From positions 5,705,047 through 5,769,046 of the forward strand of contig OZ025210.1 in assembly GCA_964019055.1 (NCBI GenBank): 64,000 nt of DNA, in the 5' to 3' direction. Source of the stretch: Anthopleura xanthogrammica (taxonomy: Eukaryota > Cnidaria > Anthozoa > Actiniaria > Actiniidae). Below the pieces are notes generated by a model. That model was given only the letters and a program-made list of their open reading frames with translations. It did no database searches and was not told where the DNA came from. A program made the translations under genes and the position numbers. How positions within the stretch are numbered: position 1 is the first letter of the stretch; each line of letters begins with the position of its first letter. Below are positions 51,801 through 61,700 of the stretch, piece by piece.

Positions 51801-54800
51801 ATAAAACCACGGCGTCAAATCAAAATCTATCAAAATATAGATCTTAAAAAAATATTTACTATAAATGTATTAAACTATTTTCTTCTTAAAACTAAATCTT
51901 TACATCTGTAGGAAACGTACATAAAATGAACTAAAATCATCACAGGACGTTATAATGATATTCAAATATTAAGCCTTAGAAGCATGGTTCAACTGTTGCG
52001 CGCAGCGTTGCGGGCAACTGAATTTAAAGCTACGAACACACGGAGCAACATTGCGCGCAATATTGCTGGCAATCGATGATGCAAGCCATGACACACGACG
52101 CAATTTGTTGCACGCAATGTTGATGAAGTAGAAAACGATTCTACTTCAGCAATATTGCGCGCGCGATGTTGCACCATGTGTTAGCGCATTAAAAGTGACG
52201 CTATACGTAGCAACTTTTCCTGTAAGATAGTTCCGGAAAAGTCGAATATTGTCGGATCCGTGCAACAGTTGCAGCGGTAGACACAGTTTGCTACACTGAG
52301 CGCAACAGCCGAGCCATGCCTTTAGCTCCTGTGTGATAGGGATTTGTAAACAAAGACGAAACTTTACATCTAGTTAGTGTAAAAAGGGACATTATTTGCC
52401 CCTTTTAGTCATTTTATTCTTCCCACTTCGATTTCTCACACGAACTCGCTTTCTTTTTCCTATAGACGTTTTCAGTTTCGTCACGACAAGCATCTTGTGG
52501 TAGTGTTCCCACCAGACTTTAAGTGACCAGCGGTCTTTACCTTTATTGCGCATGCACGCTTTTTTACACTCGTCCTTGGTATCAAAGTTGTTGTCATTGC
52601 CTCCACACCCGCCATAAATAAAACGCATACAGCGTTGTTTCTTGGGGTTGTAGAACCACTGAGGCATGGCGGCACGGCACGGTCCTGGGGCTGGTGGAAG
52701 GTTACATATCGCTGTCATGTTACGACTTCCTTCTGTCATAATACAAAAAGATTTAAAAAAATATCAAACTCGTGTTCCTCACGAAATCTCCATGGTAACA
52801 AAGTATCTGTATTAATTTACCTGTTGTTTTTGTTGTTCTTGGTTGTGTTGTTGTTTTAGTGGTTGTTGTAGAATTGCTTGGTCCAGTGGATGCTGTGGAT
52901 TTGACTACCTGTCCTACAAAAATGCGATACGAACAGGCATTTTGGTATTCAGTTTTTTAAGGAGGCGCTTCCTTTCTTTTCACAGCACAAACACAGAAAA
53001 GAAAAATAGATACGAAAACTATCCCACAAGATATTCTTTCCCGCCCTGACGTACCTCTTCTGCGCATGCACCTGATGCGACAGCTCGACTTGGTTGGGAA
53101 GTTATTGGCGTTAGGAGCGCAGCCGCCGTAAATGAACTTCATACACTTTCGACGACTCTTGTTGTAGTACCACCTGGATATTGATGCACGACACGGTCCG
53201 ACTTGAAGCGGGAGATCGCAGGGATTCGTGATGGCATCACCTATACGGGAATAACAAGACGTCAAGGATATACACCGTGAAACAACCTCTGGGTCACAGT
53301 CGGGGCATGGTTAACTCAAAGATCGAATTGGAGTTAAGCGTGTTAGGTTTTGTGGAAAAAAAGAAACCCGTAAAACCCTGAGAAAAGCCCTTGAATCAAA
53401 GGAGAGACCTCTGCTCATATGTGATTGCACTGCAAGTCCAAGAATCGAAAGTGAGACCTCAGAGGTTAGATATGGAAGTGAACGCAACCTGGATTTTTAA
53501 TCAAATAAGGAGCAAAAACGTCACGTGATAATAGATGTCAATCAAGAACAAACCTGTTTTGGGCTTGGTAACTGCTGTTGTGGAGACGTTGCTAGGAGAC
53601 GTGATGCCAGTGGAAGAGTTCGCGTCTGAGATAAAAGACAAGTTCACGAGAAGTATTGATGGATGTTCTGCGGTGTCACCGAGCTAAGCCAGACAAGTCT
53701 TTGATAATGGTGAGTAATATTATGAATATTTTTATTCTTACGACCGCAATTCAGACTTAGAGCGGTTTTCATATGAGTAGGAAACATACGGTACTGACTT
53801 ACAACACCTACACGGTACGGCATGCCGTAACATTGAAATGGCTTCTAATTGTGTAATTCATCCAATCACAACGCGTAGTTACGGTTACGCTAAGATACAG
53901 TACGTCTATGAATTTGCGGTATCGTTTCACTACTCATACGAAAACTGGCCTAGTACTTTGTTCAAAAGTTCAAGCCATGTCACGCGACATTCGGCCGCGC
54001 GCAAACATAATTAAAAACTTGATATAAACTTTTTTGCTCCTAGCCAAAAGATTTTCTACCATCGTAAAAAATCATGGTACACGCCGCAGCACGGCACGGT
54101 TCGGTTCTGAAGTGACAATGCTTTTAGCCAATCATAGGGCGCGAAATCACTGCTCAACCAATCGTGAAGTTCGAGCATGCCAGTATCAGTGTCTCGACAT
54201 GGTATGTTCCTACCTTAAGTTTAATAGAGTAATATTAAATACCGTGCAACATTTCGATGCGAATCAGTCTATATTCATACATACCATCGGATTTGGTAGA
54301 CACACATCGTCCAACTCCAGGTATATTCTGTTCGGGTATGCTTGGAATCTGTACCTTGCACCAGTACCCTGGGGGACACGTCGAACTCAGTCCCCCTTTA
54401 GGGTCGTTGAAAACTGTACAGAAATCGATCCTGTCTTGGCAGTTCTTCTTTGTTTTGCAAATCCAGTCACCATGGTTACAAACACTGTAAACATAAATAT
54501 AAATTTAAATCACTATGGTAACAAGCACTGTTCCGGGGAAATGCACTGCATCGTTTTTCAGTGCACGACAAAAGTTTTCATTTCCAAAGCTTTCTAGTGT
54601 TTTGCCTCACAAGATGGCGACTACGAATGGTGTACTTGAAAGGCTTTCCTCGGGCTTCCTGCGGCATCACGCGTCTGTCGTGTCGATTTACTCGGGCTTC
54701 CAAAATGACAACTAAGTCAAAACGGACGCATGCACAGTTGCTATATTTCGAAATAGACTCTTGCGGTTGTCAGTAATGTTGGCAGTCAAAAATCATGTTT

Positions 54801-56551
54801 TTCTAGTGTCTGCTACAAAAATGACACTGTGGCAGAAACTTCTTTCGAAAGACTAAATACGTTTTGAGAAACATGAAAATCTCGTTAAAATGTTTCGAAA
54901 ACTTCTATCTTTTCCGTTATAAATATCCAGCGCAACACCTGGCTGAGTGGTTGTTTTTAAAGCACTCGAGTATGTAATAACGTTATATTCTATATTTATT
55001 ACTCTTGACCTCTTGATTCCGTGGTTTGTTCCACCCTGCAAGGCGAATGATTGAAGAGAGTAGAGTCTATTACCCTTTAACCCGGTTTAACGGATCATAT
55101 AGTGTGATGTTCTGGTAGCAATCTCTTGACAACTCGGTAAGAACATCGGTTGTTGACCCCTCTGTATTCATGGAGTCAGTCGTCTTTTGATTCGAGAGGT
55201 ACAGCCGTAGGGGGACACTGTATAGGCGCAGGCACACGGTGCAACATTGCGCGCAATATTTCAGGTAATGTTGCTGTAGTAGGATCGTTTTTTTGAACAT
55301 CTGCGTAAAAATGTATCGCAAATAGACCCCTTGCACGTAACGTCAGAGCAGCTCAATTTGGAGTACAAAACAGAATTTTAATCTCCTGAAAATTGGAACA
55401 CTTTTTTTGCCCTGCAAATTGAGCTGCATTCTGACGTGCTGCAAGGAGTCTATATCACGAAGTGACTCGTCCACAACTTCGACTTCATCTATTTGATTCT
55501 TAGTAAAAAGTCAGTTGCCCTAAAGTTACGCTTGTTACCGCTTGGTCTTACCATTTCTCGCATGGCGCATATCCTCTTCTAGCTTCTCCAAGTCTGTAGG
55601 GTTTGCCATGATGAAAACACTCTGAAAAATACAACGAAATGTTTCCGTCATTGTATCAAGAATATGCCAAGCGCAAAATGCGTACAATTTCCTCATAATC
55701 ATTATTTTCATCACAGCCCCAAGGGCTACGGGTCAACAGCCTTGCGGCTAAATTTTCTGCAAAACGCAGAGCAAATGAAATGGTTTCACTTATAGACCTA
55801 TAAATACATCGCTGGAGGGTTTGCAATAGTCCAATGTTGCTCGCTTCCTTACTTTTACATGGTCCATTGAATCGGCCAATTTCTTTCCCCGACCGACATT
55901 CATGTCTGTACAATTCGCATGGGTTTTTGTACTGTTTGCCGTTCTTGTAGCCACACACTGGTCGTCCTTTACTCTCTTTGCAGTTTCTAGGACAGATGCA
56001 GACTGCTCTGTCATGTTTGTTGATCGTACACTGTTGCCTGAAGCCACACTTTTTCTTCTTGCACAGATCTTCGGCGGGAGCTGAAGCAAAAAAAGTATCT
56101 GAGAAAACAGGTTTTGCCTCTGGCATGGCCTCTCACTGCTGAGATCGTTGGTTCGACCCCCTAACCCCTTATGTGGACGACGGAGTTGCTGGTTAGATCT
56201 CGCTCCTCAGGTTTGAGGGTTTTCTCTGGTTTTCCTCCCATCTTCATCTAGTTTACTTTCTAGCTTACTTTCGTACTCACCTCGTTGACAAATCCCAGTT
56301 TTCGAGGGCTTCTTCGACACAACGCATTTCAACCCCTTATCACAAGGGCCATACATGTTCAATTTCCCGCCACAAGTTTCTCCTTCGAGTTTGGCACACC
56401 TTTTGCAACAATTGCAATCATCAGGCACCATACTGCCCGTGCAGTTTATAGGGTTCTGGCACACCACGTCGGAGCAATTAGCCGGGCATGAAGAAGCTCG
56501 GACGTACGGAAATGCGATGATCAAAAGTAGGATTTCGATAATGATCTTCAT
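45886..56551 (-). CDS. Secreted modular protein: IGFBP-Kazal-VWC-Kunitz2-BMPR-like three-finger-VWC4, 916 aa
   Basis: Exons in transcript order: 56281-56551, 55853-56080, 55552-55621, 54285-54484, 53554-53625, 53055-53240, 52821-52913, 52541-52732, 51298-51345, 49822-50262, 49121-49159, 48166-48402, 47984-48028, 47147-47398, 46533-46745, 46208-46277, 45886-45979; 917 codons. Signal peptide MKIIIEILLLIIAFPYVRAS; IGFBP ~20-90 (CNCCKRCAKLEGETCGG); Kazal/follistatin ~91-166 (GRPVCGYKNGKQYKNPCEL); VWC-like ~167-256; Kunitz ~281-342 and ~374-437, both six-Cys with Arg at P1 (GPCRAS, GPCRAA); Thr/Ser linkers; ten-Cys TGF-beta-receptor-type three-finger ~505-590 (CPCSECPL, THFGCYTS, LLECCKGHMCN); VWC ~614-692, ~708-791, ~792-862 (CCPVC, CCPAC endings); half-VWC ~863-916. 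No transmembrane segment. Such modules bind BMPs/TGF-betas and inhibit serine proteases, so an extracellular signalling antagonist is inferred. It recalls CRIM1, WFIKKN and KCP but matches none in order. All introns are phase 1 except two phase-2 introns inside VWC-like modules. Confidence 0.88.
46903..47142 (-). mobile_element. Complete SINE (family A), minus orientation
   Basis: From the plus strand: ccctgaaacaacctctgggt (tail), aattggaaattagcgtgttg, gagagaaccagcaaactctg, ttcacatgtgatgcc, ccaatcgagccca (B-box complement), gtgcactaccgctacgccac (A-box complement) and ccttgattcc. It is the clearest full-length copy at about 240 bp and sits just upstream of the VWC exon donor. Confidence 0.8.
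47524..47818 (+). repeat. Tandem repeat in intron, about 2.5 units
   Basis: aaaagggcgtgg, atcacgtgctcag, cgtgttctaagacgagacaa and ttggagaccg-gatgtattag recur at about 47526, 47639 and 47787. Confidence 0.75.
48752..48980. mobile_element. Inverted-repeat element (family G, palindromic)
   Basis: aaggtgcggtaatacgggca and aatcgtgcaact at the left face gttgcacgattttgttgctc and gtattaccgcacctt at the right. The inner part has ttgttgcgcgactatgttgc and a gtagaagctctttctac hairpin. Confidence 0.8.
50393..50545 (+). mobile_element. Short repeat with attaagcggacac motifs
   Basis: gtagtacctctattgagggt, tttattaaacggacaact and cacctctattaagcggacac recur in one strand, with a gttcgctcatacaggtacgactgc end. 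Repeats with such motifs are widespread in animals; the class was not identified. Confidence 0.45.
50995..51180. mobile_element. Inverted-repeat element (family F-like)
   Basis: agtggttttcgactgggaaa at the left is partly mirrored by cctcgcatacgaaaaccgct at the right. The body gccgtgacattgaaaaggct, aattcaaccaatcac and acgcgtac is shared with 53770-53950. Confidence 0.6.
51530..51770 (+). repeat. (GATGGT)n imperfect microsatellite
   Basis: About 240 bp of gatgatggtg and gttggtgat units in the intron between the three-finger exon and the preceding linker exon. Confidence 0.85.
52000..52330. mobile_element. Palindromic repeat (family G, gcaacattgcgcgcaata)
   Basis: cacggagcaacattgcgcgc and aatattgctggca at the left are mirrored by agcaatattgcgcgcgcgat and gttgcaccatgtg. 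A central gtagaaaacgattctac hairpin is present. Related fragments lie near 15990-16060 and 55230-55290. Confidence 0.7.
52392..52540 (-). CDS. Alternative read-through C-terminal tail after Kunitz 2
   Basis: If the donor at 52539-52540 is not used, the reading frame of the second Kunitz exon continues for about 50 codons and stops at 52392. It adds WSLKVWWEHYHKMLVVTK, then a very basic stretch (KRKRVRVRNRSGK, KMTKRGK). This would yield a secreted isoform of about 485 aa ending in a heparin-binding-like tail and lacking the receptor-like and VWC modules. Whether it is used is unknown; an intron can stay open for 150 bp by chance. Confidence 0.4.
53268..53475 (-). mobile_element. SINE (family A), minus orientation
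   Basis: From the plus strand: gtgaaacaacctctgggtca, cggggcatggttaactcaa, agatcgaattggagttaagc, gtgttaggttttgtgg, cccttgaatcaaaggagaga and ctcatatgtgattgc. The head is degraded. Confidence 0.7.
53768..53952. mobile_element. Inverted-repeat element (family F-like)
   Basis: agcggttttcatatgagtag at the left is mirrored by ctactcatacgaaaactgg at the right. The body ggcatgccgtaacattgaaa, tggcttctaatt and ccaatcacaacgcgta matches 50995-51180. Confidence 0.75.
55322..55455. mobile_element. Palindromic MITE (family B)
   Basis: atagaccccttgcacgtaac at the left, gcagctcaatttggag and its complement in the middle, and cgtgctgcaaggagtctata at the right. It is somewhat diverged from 25070-25208. Confidence 0.8.
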
Positions 56552-56670
56552 GTTGTATTCTGAGAGAAAACAAATCAACTTTTAGGATTGTGGTTTATCA
56601 CATCCTGGCATTTTATTTCTATTTGCGTAAAGGGACATTCTTTCTTCAAAAGAGCCTTACATCCGACCAA

Positions 56671-57420
56671 ACTGATACACCGACCATCCTTATGAGCCAA
56701 CTTCCGCATCCGACCACAACTACCATTACATCCGACCACAACTACCATTACATCCGACCATTCGTTATTAATTTTGATTTCTGCAGCTGATACACCGACC
56801 ATCCTTATGAGCCAACTTCCGCATCCGACCACAACTGCCATTACATCCTACCATTTGTTATTAATTTTGATTTCTGCAGCTGATACACCGACCATCCTTA
56901 TGAGCCAACTTCCGCATCCGACCACAACTACCATTACATCCGACCATTTGTTATTAATTTTGATTTCTGCAGCTGATACACCGACCATCCTTACGAACCA
57001 ACTTCAGCATCCGACCACAACTGCCATTGCATCCGACCATTTGTTATTAATTTTGATTTCTGCAACTGATACACCGACCATCCTTACGAACCAACTTCCG
57101 CATCCGACCACAACTGCCATTACATCCTACCATTTGTTATTAATTTTGATTTCTGCAGCTGATACACCGACCATCCTTACGAACCAACTTCCGCATCCGA
57201 CCACAACTGCCATTGCATCCGACCATTTGTTATTAATTTTGATTTCTGCAACTGATACACCGACCATCCTTACGAACCAACTTCCGCATCCGACCACAAC
57301 TGCCATTAGGGACGGAACATTTGTTATTAATTTTGATTTCTGCAACTGATACACCGACAATCCTTACGAACCAACTTCAGCAACCGACCAGAAATACTAA
57401 CTTCAGTTACATGTCGAATG
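56671..57420 (+). repeat. 93-bp tandem repeat, about 8 copies
   Basis: Units start with actgatacaccgaccatcc or gctgatacaccgaccatcc at 56671, 56786, 56879, 56972, 57065, 57158, 57251 and 57344. Spacing is exactly 93 bp except the first (115 bp, owing to an internal duplication of 22 bp, catccgaccacaactaccat). Because 93 is 31 codons, one frame stays open for about 190 codons as a 31-residue repeat. I regard this as a minisatellite, not a gene. Confidence 0.92.
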
Positions 57421-58765
57421 CCCGACGACCATGTGAGTACATTCACACACCGACCATATGGGCCCTTCGAACACTGGTCGGCCGAATACCGACTTCAAGA
57501 TCGACCACACCGACCATATAACTAACTACTTCGCTACGACTTATAGGGTAATAGAATTAATCCATGCTATGTTTTCAACGATGATTTCTAATTGTACTAG
57601 GAGTGGGGTTCATTAAATGTGTTCACAAGGCTGGCCTTACAGTACCGGACGAATTTAAAACCGTACAAAACTTTGACCAGTTTATACCATTTACACGGAA
57701 CCGTCTCTTTCATTTGCGCGGCTATGTGTTTGAACTAATTTTTGTCCAGATAGTACAATTCCATGTAAGCGGAACGCCTAAACGTACAACTTTTTGAACT
57801 GTTAAAAAATCCTCCAGTACCGTGCAAGGACAGCCCAAGTCAAGAAAGATATAGGAAAATAGAGCAATACCTTGCATGACTTACATTGCGGGTCAATAAC
57901 TGGTTTGGTTTTGTACTTAGCGCCATCATAACAAGCGATCAGTATGTGATGTGTAAGAGAACTCGAACATTACCCCCCAGGGTAATAAAATGTCATCGAC
58001 AGACTTATAGAGTTGATGAGGTGCTGAAAGCACAGCTTGTAAAAATTGTTAAAATTAAGATTGATAACAATAATTGAAGGAAATAAGAAACTCGGTTGTA
58101 GAGATAATATTTTTTTTCTGCTAAATTGTAATATCAATTCATGTTATATTTTATTTTCATTGAGTATTGCAATAGGTCAACGTTAGTAGTTTTAGATGTG
58201 TCTTCTATTCTTATGTTGAAGTTCTATTTCCTACTGAGCAACTAGGTTTTATTTTTATCTTATAAATACGTCACTCCATGTCCTTTCCAAACGCCATTTT
58301 TAGAATGAAGAGAAATTTTACTCTTTCAATAAACTGAAGAAAGAAAAAGTCAAAACGCTTTATTTTGCTTAAGTTTTGCAAAATATGATCTAGAGATGCC
58401 GTACGTTCGCGTGTGAGACTAGATAAAAGTACTTTGTAGCTAAACAAGACAGCTTCATTGATGGGATTTTAGCGGTGATTGTCGAGTCTGCAGTCCTCAC
58501 ACAAGGGGATATTTGGCTGATGAATCGGACCACCACGAGGAATGATGGTATGAACAGAATGTCTAGACTACATCAGCCCAGAAAGAAATACAGTATGGCA
58601 AAACAAACGTGTTGATCGTCATCCAAAAGAAACCAAATTTAGACAGCGACATGCGACAACGATTTGATAACAATAACAAAAGCTTTCCTTTCTAGAGAAT
58701 TTTTTTCAATCTTTAAAGATTTTTAGATTAGATAAATATATATTTGAGGACATTTTAAGACCTTA

Positions 58766-58798
58766 CCAGACCACCCAGGGGGCATTTTGTACAGATTA
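58766..58798 (-). other. Possible 5' exon of the secreted modular gene
   Basis: On the minus strand a 33-bp segment is flanked by ctgtag at its 5' side and a consensus gtaagg donor at its 3' side. It contains an ATG (MPPGWS) that would join in frame, in phase 1, to an acceptor at 56560-56561 just upstream of the assigned start codon. The signal peptide would then be preceded by about ten residues, which is unusual, so it may instead be non-coding leader or chance. Confidence 0.2.
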
Positions 58799-61700
58799 AC
58801 TACAGAAAATCTAAAACAAAAACAAAAACTCTGTAAGTAAAACTAGTTGTTGATAGCAAAAAATAAGCAAAATATGACAACAATTTTGATTCTTCCAAAG
58901 TCAAAACAAATATTCGACAAAGAGTGAATAAAAAGAGACCCTATTGAGCGTGATTATTAACCATACAAAATAACATATAAATTTAACAAAAACATTACGT
59001 CAAAAATACAAAAGAATAAACTGCTCGAGTTTTCTCGATAATCGTGGTAAATTCTTCAAGCTCGCTAGCACTATTATATCATTCGATAAGATAACAAAAT
59101 TGACATTTTTAACCTCTGGATTCTTCACAAAATTTATTTCCTGTATGCCAAACACAGCTCTTAAAAGCCTGTCTGTAAATTCTCGCCAAATTTCCTTTCT
59201 ACTTGGATTGAATTCCTTAAAAAAGTTTACCTTAGGCACAAGTTACCAACGTTTCGGAGAGACATACATGAAAAGGTCATTAAATATTACAAACAATCGC
59301 ATCATTAAGTATATGTATATCGATAAACATTAAATATCTATTAATTATGAATAAATAATCAGACATTCGTGTGAAGAACTATCACGAATATTATTGAAAA
59401 TAATTTGTTTTGAAAAGACCACAGACTTCCGGTAATTTCAGTCTACAATGTTTATATTCAAAACTCATGAATTAAAAACACATCTTAAGTAGTTTTCCTC
59501 GATTCGTGCAATTTTTACCATCTTTGGAATCTCTGGCTGTTTCTCTACTAACTCTTCTACACTAAGATTTAGTATTTTTTTTAGCTATTTTTAAGAAGAA
59601 AATTCCAAGTTATATAATCGCTTAATCCTATTTCGTTCTTGTCGTCTGTACTCGATTTTCATCGATGATTTGGTTACTTCGCTCGTCAGAAATTTTGAAA
59701 AAGCGAAAACTAAAATTGCGCTGTTATTTTGCGCTCCAACGAAAGGAATTTCGCTGTAACGACAAAACGCTGGTAGTTGTTTTTATGCTGATAATAAAAG
59801 CACTATTATAGTTGAGAATAACTCTTGAAATGTTGGTAGATTGAAACAGTTTTAGGCCTCTTTACGAAACGTTTGTATTGATAGGGGACGTAATATTTTC
59901 ACTGCTTTGAGAGACCTAAAACCCTATTCCAGTATTAAGTAGTATTTCTGCAATAATTATACGAAATTCTTTCAGAAATTGCGATTGAAAGCCTAAATAA
60001 ACCAGGCACTGGATAATGAAAAAATATTAATGAAATATTACCAAAGAGAGGACAAGAAATAGTTTAATTTATCCAGCCGAAATAAGAAGGAAAAAATGAC
60101 TTACATTCACTATAAATGTGGGATTGATCTATAAATATACAAGCAAAATCTCAAGATTTCTTAGTCAATGACCTCCGCAAAACATGCACTACGCAAACGT
60201 AAACATCTTAGTACAAACCACAGTTAGTGATGGGGGAAGCAGGGAAGCACGTTCCACGAGATCACAGTGCTAAACTGTATGGTATTGAGGCAAAGAATGT
60301 TATAATGGGAGGAAAATAAGTTGGGATAGCGTTTGTTGGTAAAGTTGATCGTTTAAGCCTCTCTGTTCTGAGAACAACGTAGTAATATCGATATTCAACA
60401 CACTCTAATACGACTGGCGACCAAGCGTGCCACGAGAAGGAATCGTGCTTACTCACTGCTCAATGGAATCACTTACTACTGCCATAAAATCATCCAATGA
60501 TCGCTTTACCTTCGTTTAGTTGACTTTCTCTGTGATTCGTTTGATGAGAATGCGAGTTATTCAGCCTTGTTTTGTATCTGATGATTTCTAGTTGTCTTGC
60601 TTGAATCGTTAATGGCAAGCGGCAGAAATATTGAAAAATGATACTCGGGTTATTGCCTGTGACGTATTTGATCATTGACTTGACCATTTAAGCCAGTCAG
60701 TATTCTATTCATCTTCAAAAATAACTAAAAAAATTAGACCTGCATTTTCATTGAATTATTGAGTTACAACAACATCCCCTAACTTGATTCCTCAATATTC
60801 TTGAAAAATTCTACGGGAATTTGAAAGTTGTAATATTTTTTAAAATAAAAATCTTCACCTGAGTCATGGTCATCTTACTGCTGAAAATCGATAACCATTC
60901 GGATACTTGACGGAATGTTTTTGAATACAACATTCATTAAATATTTTTGGATTTTTTTAAAAGTAAACTCCGGAAGTACCCGTTAAACGATTGAATGGTT
61001 TTGAGATCTTATCGTTAATTTTCACAAAGGATAGCTTTGAAAAAGTTTGACAATCAAAATACCTCGTACCACAGGGAACCCAATTTAGATAAATAATAGG
61101 AGAGAATAAGGTGGCTCTTGAGGGGTTCCAAATTCGAGCATTGTGATTGGCTATTGTGCGCCTTCTCGGTTTTTGATTGGCTCAGAGTGAAAGCCGTTTC
61201 AGTGTGACCGTGACGGTTTCAGCGTGACAATCACTGATTCAGTCATCGCCGGAATGAGTAGTGATGTCACACGATGTCATCACTACCGTCACCGGCTTTT
61301 CACGGTCAACATCATTTACAAATGTTCACATGTCCGCTTCCATCGTCATATTTTTTGTGCGCTTTTCCACACATCTTATAATGATTTTCAGTTACATTTT
61401 CCGTTGATTGACTAGTTGGCATTTTCCCTTGCATGGCTCTATACGTGCTGCTATCAAAGTCTTCGACCCCAAAATAACGAGACCCTCATATGCTCAGAAA
61501 CACGGCCTTTTTTAAAGTACTTAGAACACCCGATGCCACTAAGGTTGCCGAGTACTCAGTTACTAGTCAAGGTTTGACAGCGATTTTCCTTAATCGGTTA
61601 AAATGAGAGTTGAGTGGTGAATGATGTTAGTTATCATCGTTAGTTGTAGTCTGTGGCTCTTCCTCTGCCCTACAGCATAGGCCAAGGTGTTTGATACAAT

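Noticed and set aside
56774..57349. 191-codon open frame of 31-residue repeats
   Set aside because: It is produced by the 93-bp tandem repeat; no start context, signal peptide or family similarity.
58440..58620. Stop-free stretch in the gene-poor region (IDGILAVIVESAVLTQ...)
   Set aside because: About 60 codons, no supported splice partners and no recognised family; chance cannot be excluded.
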